A stretch of 64,000 bases of DNA from Limanda limanda. Taxonomy: Eukaryota; Chordata; Actinopteri; Pleuronectiformes; Pleuronectidae. Positions 47,644 through 60,800 of the stretch are shown here, in pieces. The stretch is taken from positions 64,501 to 128,500 of the forward strand of contig NW_026870540.1 of assembly GCF_963576545.1 (NCBI RefSeq). The letters run 5' to 3'. A program made the translations under genes and the position numbers. Position 1 is the first letter of the stretch. Each line of letters begins with the position of its first letter. The notes beneath the pieces are model-generated. The model worked only from the letters and a program-made list of their open reading frames with translations. It did not search any database and had not been told where the DNA came from.

Positions 47644-50600
47644 GTCTCTCCGACCTTCACAAAAAAAGTTATTCAAGAATATCTCTTTCTCCTATGTGCT
47701 TTCATCCCTAACCCTAACCCTAACCCTTCCGAAAGTCGGAGAAGCTCAAGGATGGTACCGATCGATGCGCGCTACCCCATTTAGTGGGGGTAGAGCCTAC
47801 TTGCAAGTCTCTCCGACCTTCACAAAAAAAGTTATTCAAGAATATCTCTTTCTCCTATGTGCTTTCATCCCTAACCCTAACCCTAACCCTTCCGAAAGTC
47901 GGAGAAGCTCAAGGATGGTACTGATCGATGCGCGCAACCCCATTTAGTGGGGGTAGAGCCTACTTGCAAGTCTCTCCGACCTTCACAAAAAAAGTTATTA
48001 AAGAATATCTCCTCAGATTTGGGGGAATTTCGTCGGTCGACCTCTTCCGAAGGTCGTACAAGCTCGGGGATGGTACCAATCGATCTGCAGGACCCAAATT
48101 AGTCCAGATGCAACCACTTTCCAAGTCTCTCCGACCTTCACAAAAAAAGTTATTCAAGAATATCTCTTTCTCCTATGTGCTTTCATCCCTAACCCTAACC
48201 CTAACCCTTCCGAAAGTCGGAGAAGCTCAAGGATGGTACTGATCGATGCGCGCAACCCCATTTAGTGGGGGTAGAGCCTACTTGCAAGTCTCTCCGACCT
48301 TCACAAAAAAAGTTATTCAAGAATATCTCCTCAGATTTGGGGGAATTTCGTCGGTCGACCTCTTCCGAAGGTCGTACAAGCTCGGGGATGGTACCAATCG
48401 ATCCGCAGGACCCAAATTAGTCCAGATGCAACCACTTTTCAAGTCTCTCCGACCTTCACAAAAAAAGTTATTCAAGAATATCTCTTTCTCCTATGTGCTT
48501 TCATCCCTAACCCTAACCCTTCCGAAAGTCGGAGAAGCTCAAGGATGGTACCGATCGATGCGCGCTACCCCATTTAGTGGGGGTAGAGCCTACTTGCAAG
48601 TCTCTCCGACCTTCACAAAAAAAGTTATTCAAGAATATCTCTTTCTCCTATGTGCTTTCATCCCTAACCCTAACCCTAACCCTTCCGAAAGTCGGAGAAG
48701 CTCAAGGATGGTACTGATCGATGCGCGCAACCCCATTTAGTGGGGGTAGAGCCTACTTGCAAGTCTCTCCGACCTTCACAAAAAAAGTTATTAAAGAATA
48801 TCTCCTCAGATTTGGGGGAATTTCGTCGGTCGACCTCTTCCGAAGGTCGTACAAGCTCGGGGATGGTACCAATCGATCCGCAGGACCCAAATTAGTCCAG
48901 ATGCAACCACTTTCCAAGTCTCTCCGACCTTCACAAAAAAAGTTATTCAAGAATATCTCTTTCTCCTATGTGCTTTCATCCCTAACCCTAACCCTAACCC
49001 TTCCGAAAGTCGGAGAAGCTCAAGGATGGTACTGATCGATGCGCGCAACCCCATTTAGTGGGGGTAGAGCCTACTTGCAAGTCTCTCCGACCTTCACAAA
49101 AAAAGTTATTCAAGAATATCTCCTCAGATTTGGGGGAATTTCGTCGGTCGACCTCTTCCGAAGGTCGTACAAGCTCGGAGATGGTACCAATCGATCCGCA
49201 GGACCCAAATTAGTCCAGATGCAACCACTTTCCAAGTCTCTCCGACCTTCACAAAAAAAGTTATTCAAGAATATTTCTTTCTCCTATGTGCTTTCATCCC
49301 TAACCCTAACCCTAACCCTTCCGAAAGTCGGAGAAGCTCAAGGATGGTACCGATCGATGCGCGCAACCCCATTTAGTGGGGGTAGAGCCTACTTGCAAGT
49401 CTCTCCGACCTTCACAAAAAAAGTTATTCAAGAATATCTCCTCAGATTTGGGGGAATTTCGTCGGTCGACCTCTTCCGAAGGTCGTACAAGCTCGGGGAT
49501 GGTACCAATCGATCTGCAGGACCCAAATTAGTCCAGATGCAACCACTTTTCAAGTCTCTCCGACCTTCACAAAAAAAGTTATTCAAGAATATCTCTTTCT
49601 CCTATGTGCTTTCATCCCTAACCCTAACCCTAACCCTTCCGAAAGTCGGAGAAGCTCAAGGATGGTACCGATCGATGCGCGCTACCCCATTTAGTGGGGG
49701 TAGAGCCTACTTGCAAGTCTCTCCGACCTTCACAAAAAAATTTATTCAAGAATATCTCTTTCTCCTATGTGCTTTCATCCCTAACCCTAACCCTAACCCT
49801 TCCGAAAGTCGGAGAAGCTCAAGGATGGTACCGATCGATGCGCGCTACCCCATTTAGTGGGGGTAGAGCCTACTTGCAAGTCTCTCCGACCTTCACAAAA
49901 AAAGTTATTCAAGAATATCTCTTTCTCCTATGTGCTTTCATCCCTAACCCTAACCCTAACCCTTCCGAAAGTCGGAGAAGCTCAAGGATGGTACTGATCG
50001 ATGCGCGCAACCCCATTTAGTGGGGGTAGAGCCTACTTGCAAGTCTCTCCGACCTTCACAAAAAAAGTTATTAAAGAATATCTCCTCAGATTTGGGGGAA
50101 TTTCGTCGGTCGACCTCTTCCGAAGGTCGTACAAGCTCGGGGATGGTACCAATCGATCCGCAGGACCCAAATTAGTCCAGATGCAACCACTTTCCAAGTC
50201 TCTCCGACCTTCACAAAAAAAGTTATTCAAGAATATCTCTTTCTCCTATGTGCTTTCATCCCTAACCCTAACCCTAACCCTTCCGAAAGTCGGAGAAGCT
50301 CAAGGATGGTACTGATCGATGCGCGCAACCCCATTTAGTGGGGGTAGAGCCTACTTGCAAGTCTCTCCGACCTTCACAAAAAAAGTTATTCAAGAATATC
50401 TCCTCAGATTTGGGGGAATTTCGTCGGTCGACCTCTTCCGAAGGTCGTACAAGCTCGGGGATGGTACCAATCGATCCGCAGGACCCAAATTAGTCCAGAT
50501 GCAACCACTTTTCAAGTCTCTCCGACCTTCACAAAAAAAGTTATTCAAGAATATCTCTTTCTCCTATGTGCTTTCATCCCTAACCCTAACCCTAACCCTT

Positions 50601-52115
50601 CCGAAAGTCGGAGAAGCTCAAGGATGGTACCGATCGATGCGCGCTACCCCATTTAGTGGGGGTAGAGCCTACTTGCAAGTCTCTCCGACCTTCACAAAAA
50701 AAGTTATTCAAGAATATCTCTTTCTCCTATGTGCTTTCATCCCTAACCCTAACCCTAACCCTTCCGAAAGTCGGAGAAGCTCAAGGATGGTACTGATCGA
50801 TGCGCGCAACCCCATTTAGTGGGGGTAGAGCCTACTTGCAAGTCTCTCCGACCTTCACAAAAAAAGTTATTAAAGAATATCTCCTCAGATTTGGGGGAAT
50901 TTCGTCGGTCGACCTCTTCCGAAGGTCGTACAAGCTCGGGGATGGTACCAATCGATCCGCAGGACCCAAATTAGTCCAGATGCAACCACTTTCCAAGTCT
51001 CTCCGACCTTCACAAAAAAAGTTATTCAAGAATATCTCTTTCTCCTATGTGCTTTCATCCCTAACCCTAACCCTAACCCTTCCGAAAGTCGGAGAAGCTC
51101 AAGGATGGTACTGATCGATGCGCGCAACCCCATTTAGTGGGGGTAGAGCCTACTTGCAAGTCTCTCCGACCTTCACAAAAAAAGTTATTCAAGAATATCT
51201 CCTCAGATTTGGGGGAATTTCGTCGGTCGACCTCTTCCGAAGGTCGTACAAGCTCGGAGATGGTACCAATCGATCCGCAGGACCCAAATTAGTCCAGATG
51301 CAACCACTTTCCAAGTCTCTCCGACCTTCACAAAAAAAGTTATTCAAGAATATCTCTTTCTCCTATGTGCTTTCATCCCTAACCCTAACCCTTCCAAAAG
51401 TCGGAGAAGCTCAAGGATGGTACCGATCGATGCGCGCAACCCCATTTAGTGGGGGTAGAGCCTACTTGCAAGTCTCTCCGACCTTCACAAAAAAAGTTAT
51501 TCAAGAATATCTCCTCAGATTTGGGGGAATTTCGTCGGTCGACCTCTTCCGAAGGTCGTACAAGCTCGGGGATGGTACCAATCGATCTGCAGGACCCAAA
51601 TTAGTCCAGATGCAACCACTTTTCAAGTCTCTCCGACCTTCACAAAAAAAGTTATTCAAGAATATCTCTTTCTCCTATGTGCTTTCATCCCTAACCCTAA
51701 CCCTAACCCTTCCGAAAGTCGGAGAAGCTCAAGGATGGTACCGATCGATGCGCGCTACCCCATTTAGTGGGGGTAGAGCCTACTTGCAAGTCTCTCCGAC
51801 CTTCACAAAAAAAGTTATTCAAGAATATCTCTTTCTCCTATGTGCTTTCATCCCTAACCCTAACCCTAACCCTTCCGAAAGTCAGAGAAGCTCAAGGATG
51901 GTACCGATCGATGCGCGCTACCCCATTTAGTGGGGGTAGAGCCTACTTGCAAGTCTCTCCGACCTTCACAAAAAAAGTTATTCAAGAATATCTCTTTCTC
52001 CTATGTGCTTTCATCCCTAACCCTAACCCTAACCCTTCCGAAAGTCGGAGAAGCTCAAGGATGGTACTGATCGATGCGCGCAACCCCATTTAGTGGGGGT
52101 AGAGCCTACTTGCAA
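43812..52115 (+). repeat. Four tandem 13-module higher-order repeats (2079/2073 bp)
   Basis: Copies run 43812-45890 (2079), 45891-47969 (2079), 47970-50042 (2073) and 50043-52115 (2073). Order is A*BABB then A*BABABBB. Each A slot has its own marker: slot 1 A* TTAAAG; slot 2 CTTTTCAA; slot 3 A*; slot 4 CTCGGAGATGG; slot 5 CTTTTCAA, usually with TCTGCAGG (lost near 47447). The two shorter copies each lack one CCCTAA, in different B modules (48443 and 51315). An isolated earlier copy lies at 35669-37741. This is alpha-satellite-style HOR organisation, by analogy only. Confidence 0.93.
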
Positions 52116-54838
52116 GTCTCTCCGACCTTCACAAAAAAAGTTATTAAAGAATATCTCCTCAGATTTGGGGGAATTTCGTCGGTCGACCTCTTCCGAAGGT
52201 CGTACAAGCTCGGGGATGGTACCAATCGATCCGCAGGACCCAAATTAGTCCAGATGCAACCACTTTCCAAGTCTCTCCGACCTTCACAAAAAAAGTTATT
52301 CAAGAATATCTCTTTCTCCTATGTGCTTTCATCCCTAACCCTAACCCTAACCCTTCCGAAAGTCGGAGAAGCTCAAGGATGGTACTGATCGATGCGCGCA
52401 ACCCCATTTAGTGGGGGTAGAGCCTACTTGCAAGTCTCTCCGACCTTCACAAAAAAAGTTATTCAAGAATATCTCCTCAGATTTGGGGGAATTTCGTCGG
52501 TCGACCTCTTCCGAAGGTCGTACAAGCTCGGGGATGGTACCAATCGATCCGCAGGACCCAAATTAGTCCAGATGCAACCACTTTTCAAGTCTCTCCGACC
52601 TTCACAAAAAAAGTTATTCAAGAATATCTCTTTCTCCTATGTGCTTTCATCCCTAACCCTAACCCTAACCCTTCCGAAAGTCGGAGAAGCTCAAGGATGG
52701 TACCGATCGATGCGCGCTACCCCATTTAGTGGGGGTAGAGCCTACTTGCAAGTCTCTCCGACCTTCACAAAAAAAGTTATTCAAGAATATCTCTTTCTCC
52801 TATGTGCTTTCATCCCTAACCCTAACCCTAACCCTTCCGAAAGTCGGAGAAGCTCAAGGATGGTACTGATCGATGCGCGCAACCCCATTTAGTGGGGGTA
52901 GAGCCTACTTGCAAGTCTCTCCGACCTTCACAAAAAAAGTTATTAAAGAATATCTCCTCAGATTTGGGGGAATTTCGTCGGTCGACCTCTTCCGAAGGTC
53001 GTACAAGCTCGGGGATGGTACCAATCGATCCGCAGGACCCAAATTAGTCCAGATGCAACCACTTTCCAAGTCTCTCCGACCTTCACAAAAAAAGTTATTC
53101 AAGAATATCTCTTTCTCCTATGTGCTTTCATCCCTAACCCTAACCCTAACCCTTCCGAAAGTCGGAGAAGCTCAAGGATGGTACTGATCGATGCGCGCAA
53201 CCCCATTTAGTGGGGGTAGAGCCTACTTGAAAGTCTCTCCGACCTTCACAAAAAAAGTTATTCAAGAATATCTCCTCAGATTTGGGGGAATTTCGTCGGT
53301 CGACCTCTTCCGAAGGTCGTACAAGCTCGGGGATGGTACCAATCGATCCGCAGGACCCAAATTAGTCCAGATGCAACCACTTTCCAAGTCTCTCCGACCT
53401 TCACAAAAAAAGTTATTCAAGAATATCTCTTTCTCCTATGTGCTTTCATCCCTAACCCTAACCCTAACCCTTCCGAAAGTCGGAGAAGCTCAAGGATGGT
53501 ACCGATCGATGCGCGCTACCCCATTTAGTGGGGGTAGAGCCTACTTGCAAGTCTCTCCGACCTTCACAAAAAAAGTTATTCAAGAATATCTCTTTCTCCT
53601 ATGTGCTTTCATCCCTAACCCTAACCCTAACCCTTCCGAAAGTCGGAGAAGCTCAAGGATGGTACTGATCGATGCGCGCTACCCCATTTAGTGGGGGTAG
53701 AGCCTACTTGCAAGTCTCTCCGACCTTCACAAAAAAAGTTATTCAAGAATATCTCTTTCTCCTATGTGCTTTCATCCCTAACCCTAACCCTAACCCTTCC
53801 GAAAGTCGGAGAAGCTCAAGGATGGTACTGATCGATGCGCGCAACCCCATTTAGTGGGGGTAGAGCCTACTTGCAAGTCTCTCCGACCTTCACAAAAAAA
53901 GTTATTAAAGAATATCTCCTCAGATTTGGGGGAATTTCGTCGGTCGACCTCTTCCGAAGGTCGTACAAGCTCGGGGATGGTACCAATCGATCCGCAGGAC
54001 CCAAATTAGTCCAGATGCAACCACTTTCCAAGTCTCTCCGACCTTCACAAAAAAAGTTATTCAAGAATATCTCTTTCTCCTATGTGCTTTCATCCCTAAC
54101 CCTAACCCTAACCCTTCCGAAAGTCGGAGAAGCTCAAGGATGGTACTGATCGATGCGCGCAACCCCATTTAGTGGGGGTAGAGCCTACTTGAAAGTCTCT
54201 CCGACCTTCACAAAAAAATTTATTCAAGAATATCTCCTCAGATTTGGGGGAATTTCGTCGGTCGACCTCTTCCGAAGGTCGTACAAGCTCGGGGATGGTA
54301 CCAATCGATCCGCAGGACCCAAATTAGTCCAGATGCAACCACTTTCCAAGTCTCTCCGACCTTCACAAAAAAAGTTATTCAAGAATATCTCTTTCTCCTA
54401 TGTGCTTTCATCCCTAACCCTAACCCTAACCCTTCCGAAAGTCGGAGAAGCTCAAGGATGGTACCGATCGATGCGCGCTACCCCATTTAGTGGGGGTAGA
54501 GCCTACTTGCAAGTCTCTCCGACCTTCACAAAAAAAGTTATTCAAGAATATCTCTTTCTCCTATGTGCTTTCATCCCTAACCCTAACCCTAACCCTTCCG
54601 AAAGTCGGAGAAGCTCAAGGATGGTACCGATCGATGCGCGCTACCCCATTTAGTGGGGGTAGAGCCTACTTGCAAGTCTCTCCGACCTTCACAAAAAAAG
54701 TTATTCAAGAATATCTCTTTCTCCTATGTGCTTTCATCCCTAACCCTCACCCTAACCCTTCCGAAAGTCGGAGAAGCTCAAGGATGGTACTGATCGATGC
54801 GCGCAACCCCATTTAGTGGGGGTAGAGCCTACTTGCAA
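51472..54838 (+). repeat. Duplication copy 1, 3367 bp, 21 modules (start of domain III)
   Basis: Order is A BBB A*BABB A*BABBB A*BABBB. Markers are GTCAGAG at 51884, CTTGAAAGTCTC before the A at 53233 and the A at 54195, AAATTTATT in the latter A, and CCCTCACCC at 54748. The slot-4 CTCGGAGATGG marker of domain II is absent from here on. Confidence 0.91.
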
Positions 54839-57800
54839 GTCTCTCCGACCTTCACAAAAAAAGTTATTCAAGAATATCTCCTCAGATTTGGGGGAATTTC
54901 GTCGGTCGACCTCTTCCGAAGGTCGTACAAGCTCGGGGATGGTACCAATCGATCTGCAGGACCCAAATTAGTCCAGATGCAACCACTTTTCAAGTCTCTC
55001 CGACCTTCACAAAAAAAGTTATTCAAGAATATCTCTTTCTCCTATGTGCTTTCATCCCTAACCCTAACCCTAACCCTTCCGAAAGTCGGAGAAGCTCAAG
55101 GATGGTACCGATCGATGCGCGCTACCCCATTTAGTGGGGGTAGAGCCTACTTGCAAGTCTCTCCGACCTTCACAAAAAAAGTTATTCAAGAATATCTCTT
55201 TCTCCTATGTGCTTTCATCCCTAACCCTAACCCTAACCCTTCCGAAAGTCAGAGAAGCTCAAGGATGGTACCGATCGATGCGCGCTACCCCATTTAGTGG
55301 GGGTAGAGCCTACTTGCAAGTCTCTCCGACCTTCACAAAAAAAGTTATTCAAGAATATCTCTTTCTCCTATGTGCTTTCATCCCTAACCCTAACCCTAAC
55401 CCTTCCGAAAGTCGGAGAAGCTCAAGGATGGTACTGATCGATGCGCGCAACCCCATTTAGTGGGGGTAGAGCCTACTTGCAAGTCTCTCCGACCTTCACA
55501 AAAAAAGTTATTAAAGAATATCTCCTCAGATTTGGGGGAATTTCGTCGGTCGACCTCTTCCGAAGGTCGTACAAGCTCGGGGATGGTACCAATCGATCCG
55601 CAGGACCCAAATTAGTCCAGATGCAACCACTTTCCAAGTCTCTCCGACCTTCACAAAAAAAGTTATTCAAGAATATCTCTTTCTCCTATGTGCTTTCATC
55701 CCTAACCCTAACCCTAACCCTTCCGAAAGTCGGAGAAGCTCAAGGATGGTACTGATCGATGCGCGCAACCCCATTTAGTGGGGGTAGAGCCTACTTGCAA
55801 GTCTCTCCGACCTTCACAAAAAAAGTTATTCAAGAATATCTCCTCAGATTTGGGGGAATTTCGTCGGTCGACCTCTTCCGAAGGTCGTACAAGCTCGGGG
55901 ATGGTACCAATCGATCCGCAGGACCCAAATTAGTCCAGATGCAACCACTTTTCAAGTCTCTCCGACCTTCACAAAAAAAGTTATTCAAGAATATCTCTTT
56001 CTCCTATGTGCTTTCATCCCTAACCCTAACCCTAACCCTTCCGAAAGTCGGAGAAGCTCAAGGATGGTACCGATCGATGCGCGCTACCCCATTTAGTGGG
56101 GGTAGAGCCTACTTGCAAGTCTCTCCGACCTTCACAAAAAAAGTTATTCAAGAATATCTCTTTCTCCTATGTGCTTTCATCCCTAACCCTAACCCTAACC
56201 CTTCCGAAAGTCGGAGAAGCTCAAGGATGGTACTGATCGATGCGCGCAACCCCATTTAGTGGGGGTAGAGCCTACTTGCAAGTCTCTCCGACCTTCACAA
56301 AAAAAGTTATTAAAGAATATCTCCTCAGATTTGGGGGAATTTCGTCGGTCGACCTCTTCCGAAGGTCGTACAAGCTCGGGGATGGTACCAATCGATCCGC
56401 AGGACCCAAATTAGTCCAGATGCAACCACTTTCCAAGTCTCTCCGACCTTCACAAAAAAAGTTATTCAAGAATATCTCTTTCTCCTATGTGCTTTCATCC
56501 CTAACCCTAACCCTAACCCTTCCGAAAGTCGGAGAAGCTCAAGGATGGTACTGATCGATGCGCGCAACCCCATTTAGTGGGGGTAGAGCCTACTTGAAAG
56601 TCTCTCCGACCTTCACAAAAAAAGTTATTCAAGAATATCTCCTCAGATTTGGGGGAATTTCGTCGGTCGACCTCTTCCGAAGGTCGTACAAGCTCGGGGA
56701 TGGTACCAATCGATCCGCAGGACCCAAATTAGTCCAGATGCAACCACTTTCCAAGTCTCTCCGACCTTCACAAAAAAAGTTATTCAAGAATATCTCTTTC
56801 TCCTATGTGCTTTCATCCCTAACCCTAACCCTAACCCTTCCGAAAGTCGGAGAAGCTCAAGGATGGTACCGATCGATGCGCGCTACCCCATTTAGTGGGG
56901 GTAGAGCCTACTTGCAAGTCTCTCCGACCTTCACAAAAAAAGTTATTCAAGAATATCTCTTTCTCCTATGTGCTTTCATCCCTAACCCTAACCCTAACCC
57001 TTCCGAAAGTCGGAGAAGCTCAAGGATGGTACTGATCGATGCGCGCTACCCCATTTAGTGGGGGTAGAGCCTACTTGCAAGTCTCTCCGACCTTCACAAA
57101 AAAAGTTATTCAGGAATATCTCTTTCTCCTATGTGCTTTCATCCCTAACCCTAACCCTAACCCTTCCGAAAGTCGGAGAAGCTCAAGGATGGTACTGATC
57201 GATGCGCGCAACCCCATTTAGTGGGGGTAGAGCCTACTTGCAAGTCTCTCCGACCTTCACAAAAAAAGTTATTAAAGAATATCTCCTCAGATTTGGGGGA
57301 ATTTCGTCGGTCGACCTCTTCCGAAGGTCGTACAAGCTCGGGGATGGTACCAATCGATCCGCAGGACCCAAATTAGTCCAGATGCAACCACTTTCCAAGT
57401 CTCTCCGACCTTCACAAAAAAAGTTATTCAAGAATATCTCTTTCTCCTATGTGCTTTCATCCCTAACCCTAACCCTAACCCTTCCGAAAGTCGGAGAAGC
57501 TCAAGGATGGTACTGATCGATGCGCGCAACCCCATTTAGTGGGGGTAGAGCCTACTTGAAAGTCTCTCCGACCTTCACAAAAAAATTTATTCAAGAATAT
57601 CTCCTCAGATTTGGGGGAATTTCGTCGGTCGACCTCTTCCGAAGGTCGTACAAGCTCGGGGATGGTACCAATCGATCCGCAGGACCCAAATTAGTCCAGA
57701 TGCAACCACTTTCCAAGTCTCTCCGACCTTCACAAAAAAAGTTATTCAAGAATATCTCTTTCTCCTATGTGCTTTCATCCCTAACCCTAACCCTAACCCT

Positions 57801-57879
57801 TCCGAAAGTCGGAGAAGCTCAAGGATGGTACTGATCGATGCGCGCAACCCCATTTAGTGGGGGTAGAGCCTACTTGAAA
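54839..57879 (+). repeat. Duplication copy 2 of the 3367-bp unit, truncated
   Basis: It matches 51472 onward at an offset of 3367 bp (GTCAGAG at 55251, GAAAGTC and AAATTTATT A modules at 56600 and 57562) through the A at 57562. The following B (57717) ends in ACTGATCGATG...CTTGAAA instead of the expected CTACC type, so the template switches here, and the last two B modules of copy 1 are not repeated. A private CAGGAAT for CAAGAAT is at 57113. Confidence 0.9.
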
Positions 57880-60800
57880 GTCTCTCCGACCTTCACAAAA
57901 AAAGTTATTCAAGAATATCTCCTCAGATTTGGGGGAATTTCGTCGGTCGACCTCTTCCGAAGGTCGTACAAGCTCGGGGATGGTACCAATCGATCCGCAG
58001 GACCCAAATTAGTCCAGATGCAACCACTTTCCAAGTCTCTCCGACCTTCACAAAAAAAGTTATTCAAGAATATCTCTTTCTCCTATGTGCTTTCATCCCT
58101 AACCCTAACCCTAACCCTTCCGAAAGTCGGAGAAGCTCAAGGATGGTACCGATCGATGCGCGCTACCCCATTTAGTGGGGGTAGAGCCTACTTGCAAGTC
58201 TCTCCGACCTTCACAAAAAAAGTTATTCAAGAATATCTCTTTCTCCTATGTGCTTTCATCCCTAACCCTAACCCTAACCCTTCCGAAAGTCGGAGAAGCT
58301 CAAGGATGGTACTGATCGATGCGCGCTACCCCATTTAGTGGGGGTAGAGCCTACTTGCAAGTCTCTCCGACCTTCACAAAAAAAGTTATTCAAGAATATC
58401 TCTTTCTCCTATGTGCTTTCATCCCTAACCCTAACCCTAACCCTTCCGAAAGTCGGAGAAGCTCAAGGATGGTACTGATCGATGCGCGCAACCCCATTTA
58501 GTGGGGGTAGAGCCTACTTGCAAGTCTCTCCGACCTTCACAAAAAAAGTTATTAAAGAATATCTCCTCAGATTTGGGGGAATTTCGTCGGTCGACCTCTT
58601 CCGAAGGTCGTACAAGCTCGGGGATGGTACCAATCGATCCGCAGGACCCAAATTAGTCCAGATGCAACCACTTTCCAAGTCTCTCCGACCTTCACAAAAA
58701 AAGTTATTCAAGAATATCTCTTTCTCCTATGTGCTTTCATCCCTAACCCTAACCCTAACCCTTCCGAAAGTCGGAGAAGCTCAAGGATGGTACTGATCGA
58801 TGCGCGCAACCCCATTTAGTGGGGGTAGAGCCTACTTGAAAGTCTCTCCGACCTTCACAAAAAAATTTATTCAAGAATATCTCCTCAGATTTGGGGGAAT
58901 TTCGTCGGTCGACCTCTTCCGAAGGTCGTACAAGCTCGGGGATGGTACCAATCGATCCGCAGGACCCAAATTAGTCCAGATGCAACCACTTTCCAAGTCT
59001 CTCCGACCTTCACAAAAAAAGTTATTCAAGAATATCTCTTTCTCCTATGTGCTTTCATCCCTAACCCTAACCCTAACCCTTCCGAAAGTCGGAGAAGCTC
59101 AAGGATGGTACCGATCGATGCGCGCTACCCCATTTAGTGGGGGTAGAGCCTACTTGCAAGTCTCTCCGACCTTCACAAAAAAAGTTATTCAAGAATATCT
59201 CTTTCTCCTATGTGCTTTCATCCCTAACCCTAACCCTAACCCTTCCAAAAGTCGGAGAAGCTCAAGGATGGTACCGATCGATGCGCGCTACCCCATTTAG
59301 TGGGGGTAGAGCCTACTTGCAAGTCTCTCCGACCTTCACAAAAAAAGTTATTCAAGAATATCTCTTTCTCCTATGTGCTTTCATCCCTAACCCTCACCCT
59401 AACCCTTCCGAAAGTCGGAGAAGCTCAAGGATGGTACTGATCGATGCGCGCAACCCCATTTAGTGGGGGTAGAGCCTACTTGCAAGTCTCTCCGACCTTC
59501 ACAAAAAAAGTTATTCAAGAATATCTCCTCAGATTTGGGGGAATTTCGTCGGTCGACCTCTTCCGAAGGTCGTACAAGCTCGGGGATGGTACCAATCGAT
59601 CTGCAGGACCCAAATTAGTCCAGATGCAACCACTTTTCAAGTCTCTCCGACCTTCACAAAAAAAGTTATTCAAGAATATCTCTTTCTCCTATGTGCTTTC
59701 ATCCCTAACCCTAACCCTAACCCTTCCGAAAGTCGGAGAAGCTCAAGGATGGTACCGATCGATGCGCGCTACCCCATTTAGTGGGGGTAGAGCCTACTTG
59801 CAAGTCTCTCCGACCTTCACAAAAAAAGTTATTCAAGAATATCTCTTTCTCCTATGTGCTTTCATCCCTAACCCTAACCCTAACCCTTCCGAAAGTCAGA
59901 GAAGCTCAAGGATGGTACCGATCGATGCGCGCTACCCCATTTAGTGGGGGTAGAGCCTACTTGCAAGTCTCTCCGACCTTCACAAAAAAAGTTATTCAAG
60001 AATATCTCTTTCTCCTATGTGCTTTCATCCCTAACCCTAACCCTAACCCTTCCGAAAGTCGGAGAAGCTCAAGGATGGTACTGATCGATGCGCGCAACCC
60101 CATTTAGTGGGGGTAGAGCCTACTTGCAAGTCTCTCCGACCTTCACAAAAAAAGTTATTAAAGAATATCTCCTCAGATTTGGGGGAATTTCGTCGGTCGA
60201 CCTCTTCCGAAGGTCGTACAAGCTCGGGGATGGTACCAATCGATCCGCAGGACCCAAATTAGTCCAGATGCAACCACTTTCCAAGTCTCTCCGACCTTCA
60301 CAAAAAAAGTTATTCAAGAATATCTCTTTCTCCTATGTGCTTTCATCCCTAACCCTAACCCTAACCCTTCCGAAAGTCGGAGAAGCTCAAGGATGGTACT
60401 GATCGATGCGCGCAACCCCATTTAGTGGGGGTAGAGCCTACTTGCAAGTCTCTCCGACCTTCACAAAAAAAGTTATTCAAGAATATCTCCTCAGATTTGG
60501 GGGAATTTCGTCGGTCGACCTCTTCCGAAGGTCGTACAAGCTCGGGGATGGTACCAATCGATCCGCAGGACCCAAATTAGTCCAGATGCAACCACTTTTC
60601 AAGTCTCTCCGACCTTCACAAAAAAAGTTATTCAAGAATATCTCTTTCTCCTATGTGCTTTCATCCCTAACCCTAACCCTAACCCTTCCGAAAGTCGGAG
60701 AAGCTCAAGGATGGTACCGATCGATGCGCGCTACCCCATTTAGTGGGGGTAGAGCCTACTTGCAAGTCTCTCCGACCTTCACAAAAAAAGTTATTCAAGA

